From positions 124,001-188,000 of the forward strand of contig NZ_JANKBZ010000005.1 of assembly GCF_024623785.1 (NCBI RefSeq): 64,000 nt of DNA, given 5' to 3'. Under the pieces are notes generated by a model that saw only the letters and a list, made by a program, of their open reading frames with translations, made no database searches and was not told the DNA's origin. Positions 1 through 8,254 of the stretch are shown piece by piece; the stretch's first letter is position 1; every line of letters starts with the position of its first letter. The position numbers and the translations under genes were made by a program. This DNA is from Archangium lipolyticum. Its GTDB lineage: Bacteria > Myxococcota > Myxococcia > Myxococcales > Myxococcaceae.

Positions 1-377
1 TGCTGCGGGACACGATGGACCCCGCGTACTTCACCCGCTTCATCCGGCCCCAGGACGTGGAGCGGTTGCTGTGCGACCCCGAGCCCGCCTTCGCCCTCGA
101 CCTGGAGACGCTGCGGGCCGGCGCGCTGCCGCAGCGCCTGCGCCTGTCCCGGCCGGTGGTGCGCGAGGGCCGCATGGACGGCCTGTGCCTCTTCTACCGG
201 TCCCGCTTCGACTCGGAGCTGTCCTTCGACACCTTCCCCGAGCGCCAGCGGGCTTGTACTCCAGTGCTACTGCTGCGGACGGATCCGCGGGACTTTGCCC
301 GCTACGAGACGGTTCACGTGGAACTGTCGTTGCCGGAGCTGCCGGACATCACCACATGGCGGTGGAGCTTCCAGTGA
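1..377 (+). CDS. C-terminal fragment of a methyltransferase-like protein (5' end outside window)
   Basis: The reading frame is open from the first bases of the window to the TGA at 375-377, so only the last ~124 residues are present; the internal ATG at 15 is unlikely to be the start. The fragment is mainly beta-type sequence: a stretch around RFDSELSFDTFP, then TPVLLLRTD and an ending WRWSFQ. This resembles the C-terminal beta-barrel half of class I SAM-dependent arginine-methyltransferase-like proteins, but no SAM-binding motif lies inside the window, so the call is tentative. The next gene begins about 10 bases after the stop and may be co-transcribed with it. Confidence 0.5.
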   Translation, partial: LRDTMDPAYFTRFIRPQDVERLLCDPEPAFALDLETLRAGALPQRLRLSRPVVREGRMDGLCLFYRSRFDSELSFDTFPERQRACTPVLLLRTDPRDFARYETVHVELSLPELPDITTWRWSFQ

Positions 378-387
378 GGGTAACCAC

Positions 388-1209
388 CTGCGTGTCTCCA
401 GCTTCGTTCCGCTCCTCCTGTTGCTGAGCCTGCCCGCCGGGGCGCAGTCCCCCGCGGGCCAACCGGCCGCCAGCAAGCCGCGCACCCTGGCCGGCCGCTG
501 CGGCTCGGCCAACTGGGTCTGCGTGTCCCGCTGCATCGACGTGACGTGCGTGGACCGCTGCCTGGCCAAGGGGTGCGAGGAGGCGCTGAAGTCGCTCGGG
601 GACTGCGCCGCGAAGTCCGGCTGCGGTGCGGATGATTCGGCCTGCGTGGCCCGTACCTGCGGGCCGCAGTGCGGACGCACCTTCGAGCCCGCGCCGCCCA
701 GCCCCGAGAAGGAGACCACGGACCCGTGCGCGGATGCCTCGATGGGCTCTGGAAAGGTGCCCGAGGAGGTGGTGGGCCGTTGGACCCTGGAGGCGGCGAG
801 CCTGCGGCCCAACGAAAGGGCCCGCGTCGTCGGTGGCGAGGGCACGGAGGACGCGAAGCCACGGCCGGATTACGAGCGCTGGCTGGAGGTGACGCCCCAG
901 GGCTGCTTCGTCCTGAGCACGAAGCTGGAGGACGCCACGCTGGGCAAGGGCAACGAGCTGCAGGTCCGCTCCTGGGGCGCCTTCCAGGTGGACGAGAAGA
1001 AGGACACGGTGGACCTGAAGACGAAGTCCGGACAGGCGGTGGGGACGGTGTGCGGCAAGCCGCGCGTCATCGGTCTGTCGAAAGAGCGCTTCGAGCCGGG
1101 CCGTCCCTACAAATACGATGTGGAGGGGGACACGCTCACGCTCACGGCGCAGACGCCCTCCAAGCAGACGTTCCAGTTCCGCCGGCAGAAGCCGGAAGAG
1201 ACGAAGTAG
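388..1209 (+). CDS. Cys-rich secreted hypothetical protein
   Basis: From a CTG at 388 the product is 273 residues. It opens with a signal peptide: basic residue 2, a Pro-Leu-Leu-Leu-Leu-Leu core, and an AGAQ cleavage site near residue 20. I chose CTG because no ATG, GTG or TTG lies in frame between the previous stop and the hydrophobic core, and a purine-rich GTGAGGG sits 8 bases upstream. The in-frame ATG at 295 would add an implausible Arg/Cys-rich extension inside the preceding gene. The mature N-terminal part (about 30-110) holds more than ten Cys in short spacings (CVSRC, CVDRC), suggesting disulfides. The C-terminal part (about 130-270) begins VVGRWTLE and looks like a small lipocalin-type beta domain. 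Function is unknown. Confidence 0.7.
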   Translation: MRVSSFVPLLLLLSLPAGAQSPAGQPAASKPRTLAGRCGSANWVCVSRCIDVTCVDRCLAKGCEEALKSLGDCAAKSGCGADDSACVARTCGPQCGRTFEPAPPSPEKETTDPCADASMGSGKVPEEVVGRWTLEAASLRPNERARVVGGEGTEDAKPRPDYERWLEVTPQGCFVLSTKLEDATLGKGNELQVRSWGAFQVDEKKDTVDLKTKSGQAVGTVCGKPRVIGLSKERFEPGRPYKYDVEGDTLTLTAQTPSKQTFQFRRQKPEETK

Positions 1210-1214
1210 GAAGA

Positions 1215-2612
1215 ATGTCCGAGCGGATGACGCACGTGGACGCGGCGTGGCTCCAGATGGAGGAGCCCACGAGCCTGATGGTCATCACGGCGGTGCTCTG
1301 GTTCGATGAGCCCGTGGACCCGGAGCGGCTGGCGGAGGTGGTGCGCGAGCGGCTGGTGGAGCGCTACCCGCGCTTCCGGCAGCGCGTGGTGACGGGCGGG
1401 GTGCTGGGGGCGCCCCGCTGGGAGGAGGACCCGGGCTTCCGGTTGGAGGCGCACCTGCGGCACACGGAGCTGCCAGCGCCCGGAGACCGCGCCGGGCTGG
1501 AAGCGCTGGTGGGCGCGTCCATGAGCACGCCCCTGGATTTCTCGCGACCGCTCTGGGAGCTGCACCTCATCCAGGGATACGAGGCGGGGGGCGCGCTGCT
1601 GATGCGCGTGCACCACTGCATCTCGGACGGCATCTCGCTGGCGAGGGTGCTGCTGTCGCTGACGGATGATGGCGCGGGGGGTGGCCGGGCGTCCGTGGGC
1701 ATCGAGGAGGAGGCGGAGACGCCAGGGGCGCTGGCGCGCCTGCTGCGGGGCGCGCGCACGGTGGTGGGCTCGACACGGTCGGCGTGGAAGCGGGGCTCGG
1801 AGCTGCTGGCCGAGCCCATCCAGCTCATGGACCTGGCGGTGGAGGGCGCGCGAGGGGCCTCGGCGCTGAGCAGACTGCTGACGCTGACACAGGACCCACC
1901 GTCTCCCCTCAAGGGCCAGCTCGGAACGGAGAAGCGGGTGGCCTGGTCGCGGCCGGTTCCGGTGGGGAGGATGAGGGAGATCGGCCACGGCACCGGGAGC
2001 ACGGTGAACGACGTGGTGATGGCGGTGGTGGCGGGCACGCTGCGCCGCTACGTGGAGTCGCGCGGGCAATCGCCGGAGGACCTGCGGGCGGTGGTGCCGG
2101 TGAACCTGCGGCCGTTGAACGAGCCCATTCCTCGTGAGCTGGGCAACCGGTTCGGCGTGGTGTTCCTGCCCCTGCCGCTCGGGGTGGAGGATCCGGTGGA
2201 GCGGCTCTGGGAGCTGAAGCGGCGGATGGACGGGCTGAAGCGCTCGCCGGAAGCGGCGGTGATGTTCGGGATGCTGACGGCGGCGGGGATGGCGCCGGCG
2301 CCGGTGGAGCGGGCGGCGGTGGAGGTGATGCGGAAGAAGGCCTCGCTGGTGATGACGAACGTGCCGGGGCCCAGGCGGCCGGTGTACCTGGCGGGGGCGA
2401 GGCTGGCGGGCGTGATGTTCTGGGTGCCCATGGCCGCGCGGCTGGGCGTGGGCCTGAGCATCTTCAGCTACGCGGGCCATGTGACGCTGGGCGTGGCGGC
2501 GGACGCGGGCCTGGTGCCCGAGCCGCGGGAGCTCATCGCGGACTTCGAGGAGGAGCTCGACTCCCTGGCCGAGGCGGTGAGAGCGGTGGGACATTCCCGT
2601 TCCCTTCATTGA
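1215..2612 (+). CDS. Wax ester synthase / diacylglycerol O-acyltransferase (WS/DGAT) family protein
   Basis: Predicted acyl-CoA-dependent acyltransferase that esterifies fatty alcohols or diacylglycerol, giving neutral storage lipid at the inner membrane. The 465-residue protein has the family catalytic motif HHxxxDG as HHCISDG at residues 133-139 and the usual opening (MEEPTSLMVITAVLWFD). Later blocks NDVVMAVVAGTLRRY, VPVNLRP, ELGNRFGVVFLPLP and MTNVPGP match the conserved C-terminal half. Length is typical (450-480). ATG 1215 is chosen because the N-terminal motif begins there. The gene starts 5 bases after the Cys-rich protein's stop, so the two are probably co-transcribed. Substrate preference cannot be read from the sequence. 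Confidence 0.88.
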   Translation: MSERMTHVDAAWLQMEEPTSLMVITAVLWFDEPVDPERLAEVVRERLVERYPRFRQRVVTGGVLGAPRWEEDPGFRLEAHLRHTELPAPGDRAGLEALVGASMSTPLDFSRPLWELHLIQGYEAGGALLMRVHHCISDGISLARVLLSLTDDGAGGGRASVGIEEEAETPGALARLLRGARTVVGSTRSAWKRGSELLAEPIQLMDLAVEGARGASALSRLLTLTQDPPSPLKGQLGTEKRVAWSRPVPVGRMREIGHGTGSTVNDVVMAVVAGTLRRYVESRGQSPEDLRAVVPVNLRPLNEPIPRELGNRFGVVFLPLPLGVEDPVERLWELKRRMDGLKRSPEAAVMFGMLTAAGMAPAPVERAAVEVMRKKASLVMTNVPGPRRPVYLAGARLAGVMFWVPMAARLGVGLSIFSYAGHVTLGVAADAGLVPEPRELIADFEEELDSLAEAVRAVGHSRSLH

Positions 2613-2633
2613 GCCCTCTTCTCCCGAGAGGGC
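2613..2633 (+). terminator. Possible hairpin after the WS/DGAT gene
   Basis: GCCCTCT and AGAGGGC form a 7-bp perfect stem with a 7-base loop immediately after the stop codon at 2612. No T-run follows, so termination by this structure is only a guess. Confidence 0.35.
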
Positions 2634-3068
2634 GAGCGGAGGAAACACCTCGCTCACAAACGCCGGTCTTCGCGTCTTTCCTTATGGAAGACCCTCCTGA
2701 TGAAGGCCGATGGTCATGCAATCCCAGCAAGACAGAGCTGATGCGGGTCGTCGCTACGGATGGATGTTCGACGACCTGTTCGGTGTCGTAGGCGGCGCGA
2801 GAGGGATGTTCCTCGCGCTCGCCTGCTCCGGCATCGCCCAGGCCCACCACCGTTGCCGTTGAGCTCACGGCCGGGTGGCTGGCAGCTCTCCCTCGTCTCC
2901 CATTCCCATTTCGGGGCAGTGCCCGGCTGATTTCAGCCCAGGGCTCACGTTCCTGATCTGCTCTCCCCTCGGGGTGGAGCATGGGCATCGGTACGTGTGC
3001 GTGGACCTGGGGCGGTGCGGAGACGCACCCACGACCTCCCCCCACTTCTTCTACGCACGGAGGGTGTC
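2634..3068. other. Intergenic stretch of about 435 bp with one weak small ORF
   Basis: No gene is convincing here. Base composition is lower in GC than the flanking genes and long reading frames lack typical codon bias. The only candidate is a 50-codon ORF at 2710-2862, listed separately. The last 10 bases hold the ribosome binding site (GGAGGG) of the small membrane protein that starts at 3069. Confidence 0.6.
2710..2862 (+). CDS. Possible small peptide of 50 residues (weak)
   Basis: ATG 2710 to the TGA at 2860-2862, with AAGG a few bases upstream. The first third is polar (MQSQQDRADAGRR). The rest is hydrophobic and Gly-rich with a single Cys (MFDDLFGVVGG, then MFLALACSG). The polar-then-hydrophobic layout could be a membrane-active or secreted peptide, but it could equally be chance. 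No neighbour suggests a role. Confidence 0.2.
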   Translation: MVMQSQQDRADAGRRYGWMFDDLFGVVGGARGMFLALACSGIAQAHHRCR

Positions 3069-3410
3069 ATGCCCTATGTCCATGCTCAGCTCATCAAGGC
3101 CCTCGCGTCCCGCTGGGTGAGAACCTCCGCGGTGGCACTGCTGGTCGCCGGCTCGCTCGTCGTCAACGCGGCGCCTCCCGAGCGCTTCCAGACGGCGGTC
3201 ATCGGTGGCTCGACCGGTTTCTCACTCCTGTTCGCCTGGCTGTTCTTCCACAGGGGGATTCCCCAGCTTCCGTGCAAGCAGCGGGGTCCGTTCATCCTCG
3301 TGGTGCTGGTGATGCTCTCCCTGCTGCTGGTCGTCCAGGCGCGGGCCGTCCTGTCCCTGGCGACCGAGGCGTTCCGGAGTCAGACGCTGTACGCCCGGAG
3401 CGAGCCATGA
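3069..3410 (+). CDS. Small hypothetical membrane protein
   Basis: 113 residues. Hydrophobic segments lie at about 20-37 (AVALLVAGSLVV), 52-66 (GFSLLFAWLFF) and 77-95 (FILVVLVMLSLLLVV), so two or three membrane passes are likely. The start at 3069 follows GGAGGG with a short spacer; an upstream in-frame ATG at 2997 would give an unlike N-terminus. I recognise no family. It stands alone, convergent with rsgA, and a strong hairpin lies between the two. Confidence 0.6.
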   Translation: MPYVHAQLIKALASRWVRTSAVALLVAGSLVVNAAPPERFQTAVIGGSTGFSLLFAWLFFHRGIPQLPCKQRGPFILVVLVMLSLLLVVQARAVLSLATEAFRSQTLYARSEP

Positions 3411-3422
3411 CAGGACACTGTC

Positions 3423-3463
3423 GGAAGGTGAGCGCCTCCATCACGAGGCGGCGTTCACCTTCC
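3423..3463. terminator. Bidirectional hairpin between convergent genes
   Basis: GGAAGGTGA pairs with TCACCTTCC, and inside them CGCCTC pairs with GAGGCG. The long stem sits between the ends of the small membrane protein and rsgA and overlaps the last codons of rsgA. It could stop transcription from both sides, although no long T-run follows. Confidence 0.5.
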
Positions 3464-4516
3464 ACGCTTCTTCTGGGCTTCAGTGGAAGAGCGCGGGGGG
3501 CGCTTCGTCTGCGCGTCACGCTGGCGCTCCTGGCGGCTCACCTCCTGGGAGAGCTTGTGGAAGCTCTCCAGGCGCTCCGGGGCGAGCCTTCCGTCACGCA
3601 CGGCCTCCCGGACGGCGCAGCCGGGCTCCTTCTCGTGGCGGCAGTCGCTGAAGCGGCACCCGGCCGCCAGCTCCTCGATGTCCACGAAGGTGGTGCGCAC
3701 GCCCTCCTCGCTCTCCATCAGCCCGAGCTCGCGCATGCCCGGCGTGTCGATGACGAGGCCTCCCTGGGGCAGCAGGAACAGCTCGCGGTGGGTGGTGGTG
3801 TGCCGGCCCTTGTCGTCCTCGCGCACCTCGGCCACCACCTGGCGTGTGGAGCCCAGCAGACGGTTGATGAGCGTGGACTTGCCCACGCCGGACGAGCCGA
3901 TGAGCGCCACCGTCCGGTTGCCGCCGATGTACCGCCAGAGCACGTCCAACCCCTCACCGGTGACGCTGCTGACGACGTGCAGGGGCACGTCCGGGGCCAG
4001 GGTGGCGATGTTCTCGCGCGCCGCGGCCACGTCCTCGCAGAGGTCCGCCTTGGTGAGGACCAGCACGGGCGCGGCCCCGCTGTCCCCGGCGAGCGCCAGG
4101 TAGCGCTCGAGCCGCCGCGGATTGAGGTCGCGCGTCAGCGCCGAGACGATGAAGACCACGTCCACGTTGGCCGCCACCACCTGCTCCTCGTCGGTCCGGC
4201 CAGCGGCCTTGCGAGCGAGCTGGGTGCGCCGGGGAAGCACGGCCTGGATGATGGAGGTGCCCTCCTGGAGGCGGGGCTCGAAGGCCACCCAGTCCCCGAC
4301 GACCGGGCGCACGGACTCCCCCTTGCGGATGGCCATGCGGAGCCGGCCGGGCACGGTGGCGCGCAGGTCCCCCCGCGCCGAGAACAGCACGTACTCCACC
4401 CCATAGTCGGCGCCGATGCGCGCCGGCTCCTCGCCCTCGATCGCCCGGGAGCGCCAGGCCTCCTGGTAGGAGGGTCCCCAGCCGAGCTTCTCCAAGACCT
4501 GCTCATCCATGCTCAT
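3455..4516 (-). CDS. rsgA: Small-subunit ribosome-assembly GTPase RsgA
   Basis: Circularly permuted GTPase that checks late 30S subunit maturation. The 353-residue protein shows an OB-fold region at about 50-115, then the G motifs in permuted order: G4 LTKAD at about 152-156, G1 GSSGVGKST with the P-loop Lys at 213, and G3 DTPGMRELG at about 250. The C-terminal zinc site follows as CRFSDCRHEKEPGC at about 285-298. All signature residues are present and the length is normal. MSMDEQ offers two starts (4516 or 4510). The last ~30 residues form a Lys/Arg-rich tail. It is a single-gene unit facing the small membrane protein. Confidence 0.96.
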   Translation of the reverse strand: MSMDEQVLEKLGWGPSYQEAWRSRAIEGEEPARIGADYGVEYVLFSARGDLRATVPGRLRMAIRKGESVRPVVGDWVAFEPRLQEGTSIIQAVLPRRTQLARKAAGRTDEEQVVAANVDVVFIVSALTRDLNPRRLERYLALAGDSGAAPVLVLTKADLCEDVAAARENIATLAPDVPLHVVSSVTGEGLDVLWRYIGGNRTVALIGSSGVGKSTLINRLLGSTRQVVAEVREDDKGRHTTTHRELFLLPQGGLVIDTPGMRELGLMESEEGVRTTFVDIEELAAGCRFSDCRHEKEPGCAVREAVRDGRLAPERLESFHKLSQEVSRQERQRDAQTKRPPRSSTEAQKKRGR

Positions 4517-4622
4517 TCGGTGCCCAGACTATGCCCATCCCGGTGGGGTTGGGGTAGGGCGCGCTCATGTCAGGTGCGATTGGACGCGGCGTCCGTCGCC
4601 CGGGCATCCTCCTTGACGACCC

Positions 4623-7600
4623 ATGAACCTCTCCGACCTCCGCAGTGAGCTCTCCGCCTCCCACCACGATGGCCGCGTGAAGCGCATGGTCGAGCTGGGC
4701 CGGCGCGCGCGGGATGACGCCCGCGTGCGCGCCCAGCTCGACGAGATGGCCCGAGGCGACACCTTCGAGCGGCGGCTGGCCCTGGTGGCCCAGTACTCCT
4801 GGCGGGAGGGAGGTCGGGTCCTGCACGCGACCTCCGACGAGTCCCGCCTCGTTCGCTCCCTGGCGTTCCGGCTGGTGGCCCTGGCCTGTGATGACGTGCA
4901 GGCCCTCGAAGCCCTGCGGATGGCCTACGCCATGCGCCGTGACGATGTGCTGCTGCGCTCCCTGGTCCAGGAGGGGCGCCACGCCGTCATCGACTCGTAC
5001 CTCGACTGGCTGGCCACCCGCCCCGGCGTCCACTCCTTCGCGGACGTGGTCCCCCTGGCCTCTCCGGAGGGACTCCGCCGCTACCTCGCCCGCGCGCTGG
5101 AGAAGCCGAGTGTGCGCTTCTGGTCGCGTCTGGCCCGCTACGCCCCCGATACGCTCGGGGCGGTGCTCGCCGAGCGCCTGCGCGCCGTGCCCGGCGAGGC
5201 GGACCCGGTGACGCGGCAACTGGTGGACTGGAGCCTCGATCGCATCGCGGAGTTCGTACCCGACCGGGCCCTGGAGCTCTTCGAACTGCTCCTGTCGCGG
5301 CGCATCCACCCCGACCCGGGCGCCTGGCGGTACCTGGTGAAGCAGCGGCCGTCGGAGGTGATGGCGCTGCTCCAGCGCCATGGCCTCGATGTTCCTCCGG
5401 AGCTGTTCTCCCGCGTCGCGCACCGGCTCGATGCGGAGTCGCTCGGGTGGCTCGTCCGGCGCAAGCCCCTCGCGTTGGGGGATGCCGGCAAGCTGCTCGA
5501 GAAGCTGTCCGAGTCCCAACGTCAGGCCGTCACCGAGGCCTGGTGCGCGGCCGTGGATGCCGGGCCCGCCTGGGGCACCGCGCTGCTCGAGCGCATCTCC
5601 GAGCCCGCCACGCGTGACCGCGTCTTCACCCGGTGGAGCATCGCCCAGCGCAACGCGAACGGCGTCATCGAGATTCACGTACTGGCGAAGCTGCCGGCGG
5701 AGCTCCAGGAGCGCGAGGCGCGGCGGCACCTGCACGAGGTGGTGGCGCTGGGCACCCGCCCGGCGGAGCGCATGCCCTACGCGCGCTTCCTGCCCTGGGA
5801 CGAGGCGCTCTCCGCGTTGCAGGGCTACATCGGCCACCCCGAGGGCGGGATGCGGGGCGCGGCGCTCGCCACGGTGCTGGCCATCCCGGGCTTCCGGCCC
5901 GCGGAGACGGCGCTGGTGGACAAGGCCCTCGCCCTGGTGCTCGCGCGCAAGAACGAGCAGGACCCCGTGCGCATGGCGATGTTGCAGGCGCTCACCCGGT
6001 GGCCCCGCCGCGTCTGGCGCCGCGAGCACACCGAGGCCATCGGCCGGATGCTGCGCGATGCGCTCGACGCCGCCGACCTGTCGTACGCCACCGCGGCTGC
6101 GGCCGAGACCCTGCTGCTGCGCACCTTCCGCCTCGACCCGGAGTGGGGGGCGAAGTGGCTCGGGACGCTGCTCAAGGAGCGCGGCTCCATCCAAAACGCC
6201 CGGCTTGGCGTCCACCTGTCGGATGACGACGTCCGCGCGGCGGCGCCCCACCTGCTCGCGGTGGCTCGCATCTGGGCGGAGCGCGAGCGCGGGCGGCCCC
6301 TGCTGGAGCTCGCGCAGAGCCTGGGCGAGCGGGCGAAGCTGGTGCCGGGGATGTGCGAGCTGTTCGCGGCCGTGCGTGACGAGACTCCGTGGTCGGGCTT
6401 GTCCCTGGCCCTCACCCAGTGGGCCTCCCTCAACGACCGGGAGCGGTTCGAGTCCTCGCTCGGCGGGGTGCTCCGGCGCTGGTACGACCGCGGGTGGTTC
6501 AACGAGATCCTCGCGCTGGTCGCCTCGGAGAAGGCGGACGTCCCTCTTCACCCGGAGCTCCTCGCCGCGTTGGAGCGGGTGGTGGTGCGGTGCCTGCAAC
6601 TCAACAACAACCTTCTGCGCTGGGCCCTGGAGCTGCTCCAGCACCGGTCCATCCGGGACTTCGACCGGCTGCTGCCCGAGCTGCTGGCTCGGGACGAGAG
6701 CATCGTGTGCCTGCCGGTGGTGCACCTCCACCTGCACCGGCGGCGGCAGGACCTGCTCGGGCCCTTCCTGGGAAACCGGGTCATCACCGGGCACTACGCG
6801 ACGGGCCGGACGCGCTGGCTGCTGCCCTTCCATGACGGCTTCTTCCGGTGGACGCCCGAGCAGAACACGACGTACTCGCGCTCGCTCGCGTCCCTGTGCG
6901 CGGACACCGACCGGGATACCCCCACCGTGCTCTGGGCGGTGGCCCTGCTCGCGGCGCTCGACTACGCGCCCATGGACTACCTGTGCTCGCTGGCGGAGGA
7001 CCCGCGTGCCGCCGTGCAGGAGAAGGCCCTGCGCGTGATGGCCCGCTGCGACCAGGGCCAGGGCGTCCCGACGTTGTTGGGCTGCCTGGGGGATGCCCGC
7101 GCGCGCATCGCCATCTACGGCCTGCGCCGCGCGTTCGCCGGCATGCCTCCGGCGCGGGTGGCCGCCCTGCTCGCGGAAGCGCCGATGACGAAGGTCACCG
7201 TGGCCAAGGAGATCGTCCGGCTGCTGGGAGAGCTGCGCTCGGACGCCGCCTACGAGCGGTTGATCGCCCTGGATGCCACGCCGCTGCACCGGGACGTGCG
7301 CATCGCCATGCTGCGCGCGCTGTGGGACCACCTGGACCGCGAGCCGACGTGGGGTGTCTTCGAGCGCGCCGTGAGTGGCACGGACCATGTCATGGCCTCG
7401 CGGGTGGGCGACATCCCCGCGGACCGGCTCACCGACGCGACGGACCGGAAGCTGTCGGCGCTGCTGGGCCGGGTGCTCCAGCGGCCGGAGCCCGAGGCCC
7501 GCATCGACCTGCTCAAGCGCGCGGCGTGGCTGTCCGTGCAGGATGTGGAGCGGACGTTCCTGTCGGCCTGTGGCGCGCGGCTGGGCTCCCGGTACGACGA

Positions 7601-8174
7601 CGAGGTGCGCGCGGCGATGGCGGCCCTGCTGCACCGCTCGGACGAGCACGACATGGATCGGCTGGAGGGGATGCTCGCGGCCGTGGTGGGGGACCGCCGC
7701 GCGCTGAGCGTGGCGCTGGAGGTGTTGCTGGCGCTGCCGGTGAAGCAGCGCGCGGTGTACGTCCAGGCGGCGTACGCGGCGGAGCGGGCGCTGGCCCAAG
7801 AGCCCCGGCTCGCCTCGCTGCGCGTGCGTTGCGCGGCCGCCGCCATGGCGCCCGCGGAGTTCGCGGAGTGGCTGGTGGCACTGGGCGAGGCGGGCCTGCT
7901 GAACGCGGACGCGCTGGAGACGTGCCGGAGCCTGGTGGAGGCATTGCCCGAGGAGGCGCTCGAACCCGTGGAGACCCGGCTGCGGGCGAGCCGGAGCGAG
8001 GAGGCGCGGCGCGTCGCCGTGTGGTGCCTGGTGCGCGACGCGAGAACGGGACGCGGGTGGACGCCGGAGCGGCTGACACGGCTCGCCATGTCCCAGGAGG
8101 ACGCTTCACCGCTGGTGTCGGGGGCCGCACAGCTCGTGTTCCCGCCCCGGGAGATGGTCGAGCAAGGCCGCTGA
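4623..8174 (+). CDS. Large HEAT-like alpha-solenoid protein of unknown function
   Basis: 1183 residues with no signal peptide and no membrane segment, so probably cytoplasmic. The sequence is almost wholly alpha-helical with recurring Leu/Ala pairs and conserved Pro or Asp turns (for example DDVQALEALRMAYAMR, DPRAAVQEKALRVMARC, LGDARARIAIYGLRRAF), which is the pattern of degenerate HEAT repeats along the whole chain. No catalytic motif is visible. It starts 106 bp after the divergent rsgA, so the two share an upstream region. Likely a scaffold or protein-binding solenoid; partner unknown. Confidence 0.75.
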   Translation: MNLSDLRSELSASHHDGRVKRMVELGRRARDDARVRAQLDEMARGDTFERRLALVAQYSWREGGRVLHATSDESRLVRSLAFRLVALACDDVQALEALRMAYAMRRDDVLLRSLVQEGRHAVIDSYLDWLATRPGVHSFADVVPLASPEGLRRYLARALEKPSVRFWSRLARYAPDTLGAVLAERLRAVPGEADPVTRQLVDWSLDRIAEFVPDRALELFELLLSRRIHPDPGAWRYLVKQRPSEVMALLQRHGLDVPPELFSRVAHRLDAESLGWLVRRKPLALGDAGKLLEKLSESQRQAVTEAWCAAVDAGPAWGTALLERISEPATRDRVFTRWSIAQRNANGVIEIHVLAKLPAELQEREARRHLHEVVALGTRPAERMPYARFLPWDEALSALQGYIGHPEGGMRGAALATVLAIPGFRPAETALVDKALALVLARKNEQDPVRMAMLQALTRWPRRVWRREHTEAIGRMLRDALDAADLSYATAAAAETLLLRTFRLDPEWGAKWLGTLLKERGSIQNARLGVHLSDDDVRAAAPHLLAVARIWAERERGRPLLELAQSLGERAKLVPGMCELFAAVRDETPWSGLSLALTQWASLNDRERFESSLGGVLRRWYDRGWFNEILALVASEKADVPLHPELLAALERVVVRCLQLNNNLLRWALELLQHRSIRDFDRLLPELLARDESIVCLPVVHLHLHRRRQDLLGPFLGNRVITGHYATGRTRWLLPFHDGFFRWTPEQNTTYSRSLASLCADTDRDTPTVLWAVALLAALDYAPMDYLCSLAEDPRAAVQEKALRVMARCDQGQGVPTLLGCLGDARARIAIYGLRRAFAGMPPARVAALLAEAPMTKVTVAKEIVRLLGELRSDAAYERLIALDATPLHRDVRIAMLRALWDHLDREPTWGVFERAVSGTDHVMASRVGDIPADRLTDATDRKLSALLGRVLQRPEPEARIDLLKRAAWLSVQDVERTFLSACGARLGSRYDDEVRAAMAALLHRSDEHDMDRLEGMLAAVVGDRRALSVALEVLLALPVKQRAVYVQAAYAAERALAQEPRLASLRVRCAAAAMAPAEFAEWLVALGEAGLLNADALETCRSLVEALPEEALEPVETRLRASRSEEARRVAVWCLVRDARTGRGWTPERLTRLAMSQEDASPLVSGAAQLVFPPREMVEQGR

Positions 8175-8215
8175 CGGTCCGGGTGTGTCCGTTTGACACC
8201 GGTCGCGGCCGCGCG

Positions 8216-8245
8216 CCAGCGTGGACGGTCAATCGTCAACGCTGG
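8216..8245. promoter_or_regulatory. Inverted repeat upstream of the SDR gene (candidate operator)
   Basis: CCAGCGT at 8216-8222 and ACGCTGG at 8239-8245 form a 7-bp perfect inverted repeat with a 16-base spacer. It ends just before the ribosome binding site (GGAGGGG) of the gene that starts at 8255. The spacing suits a dimeric repressor site, for instance of TetR type, but no regulator gene is adjacent. Confidence 0.35.
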
Positions 8246-8254
8246 AGGGGCATC

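Noticed and set aside
1107-2657. 516-codon minus-strand frame over the acyltransferase gene
   Set aside because: The plus-strand frame carries the HHxxxDG active site and full family length; the antisense product is His/Arg-rich.
4503-7799. 1098-codon open frame on the minus strand
   Set aside because: Antisense to the HEAT-like protein, with an Arg/Gln/His/Gly-rich product typical of antisense GC-rich DNA and no motif.
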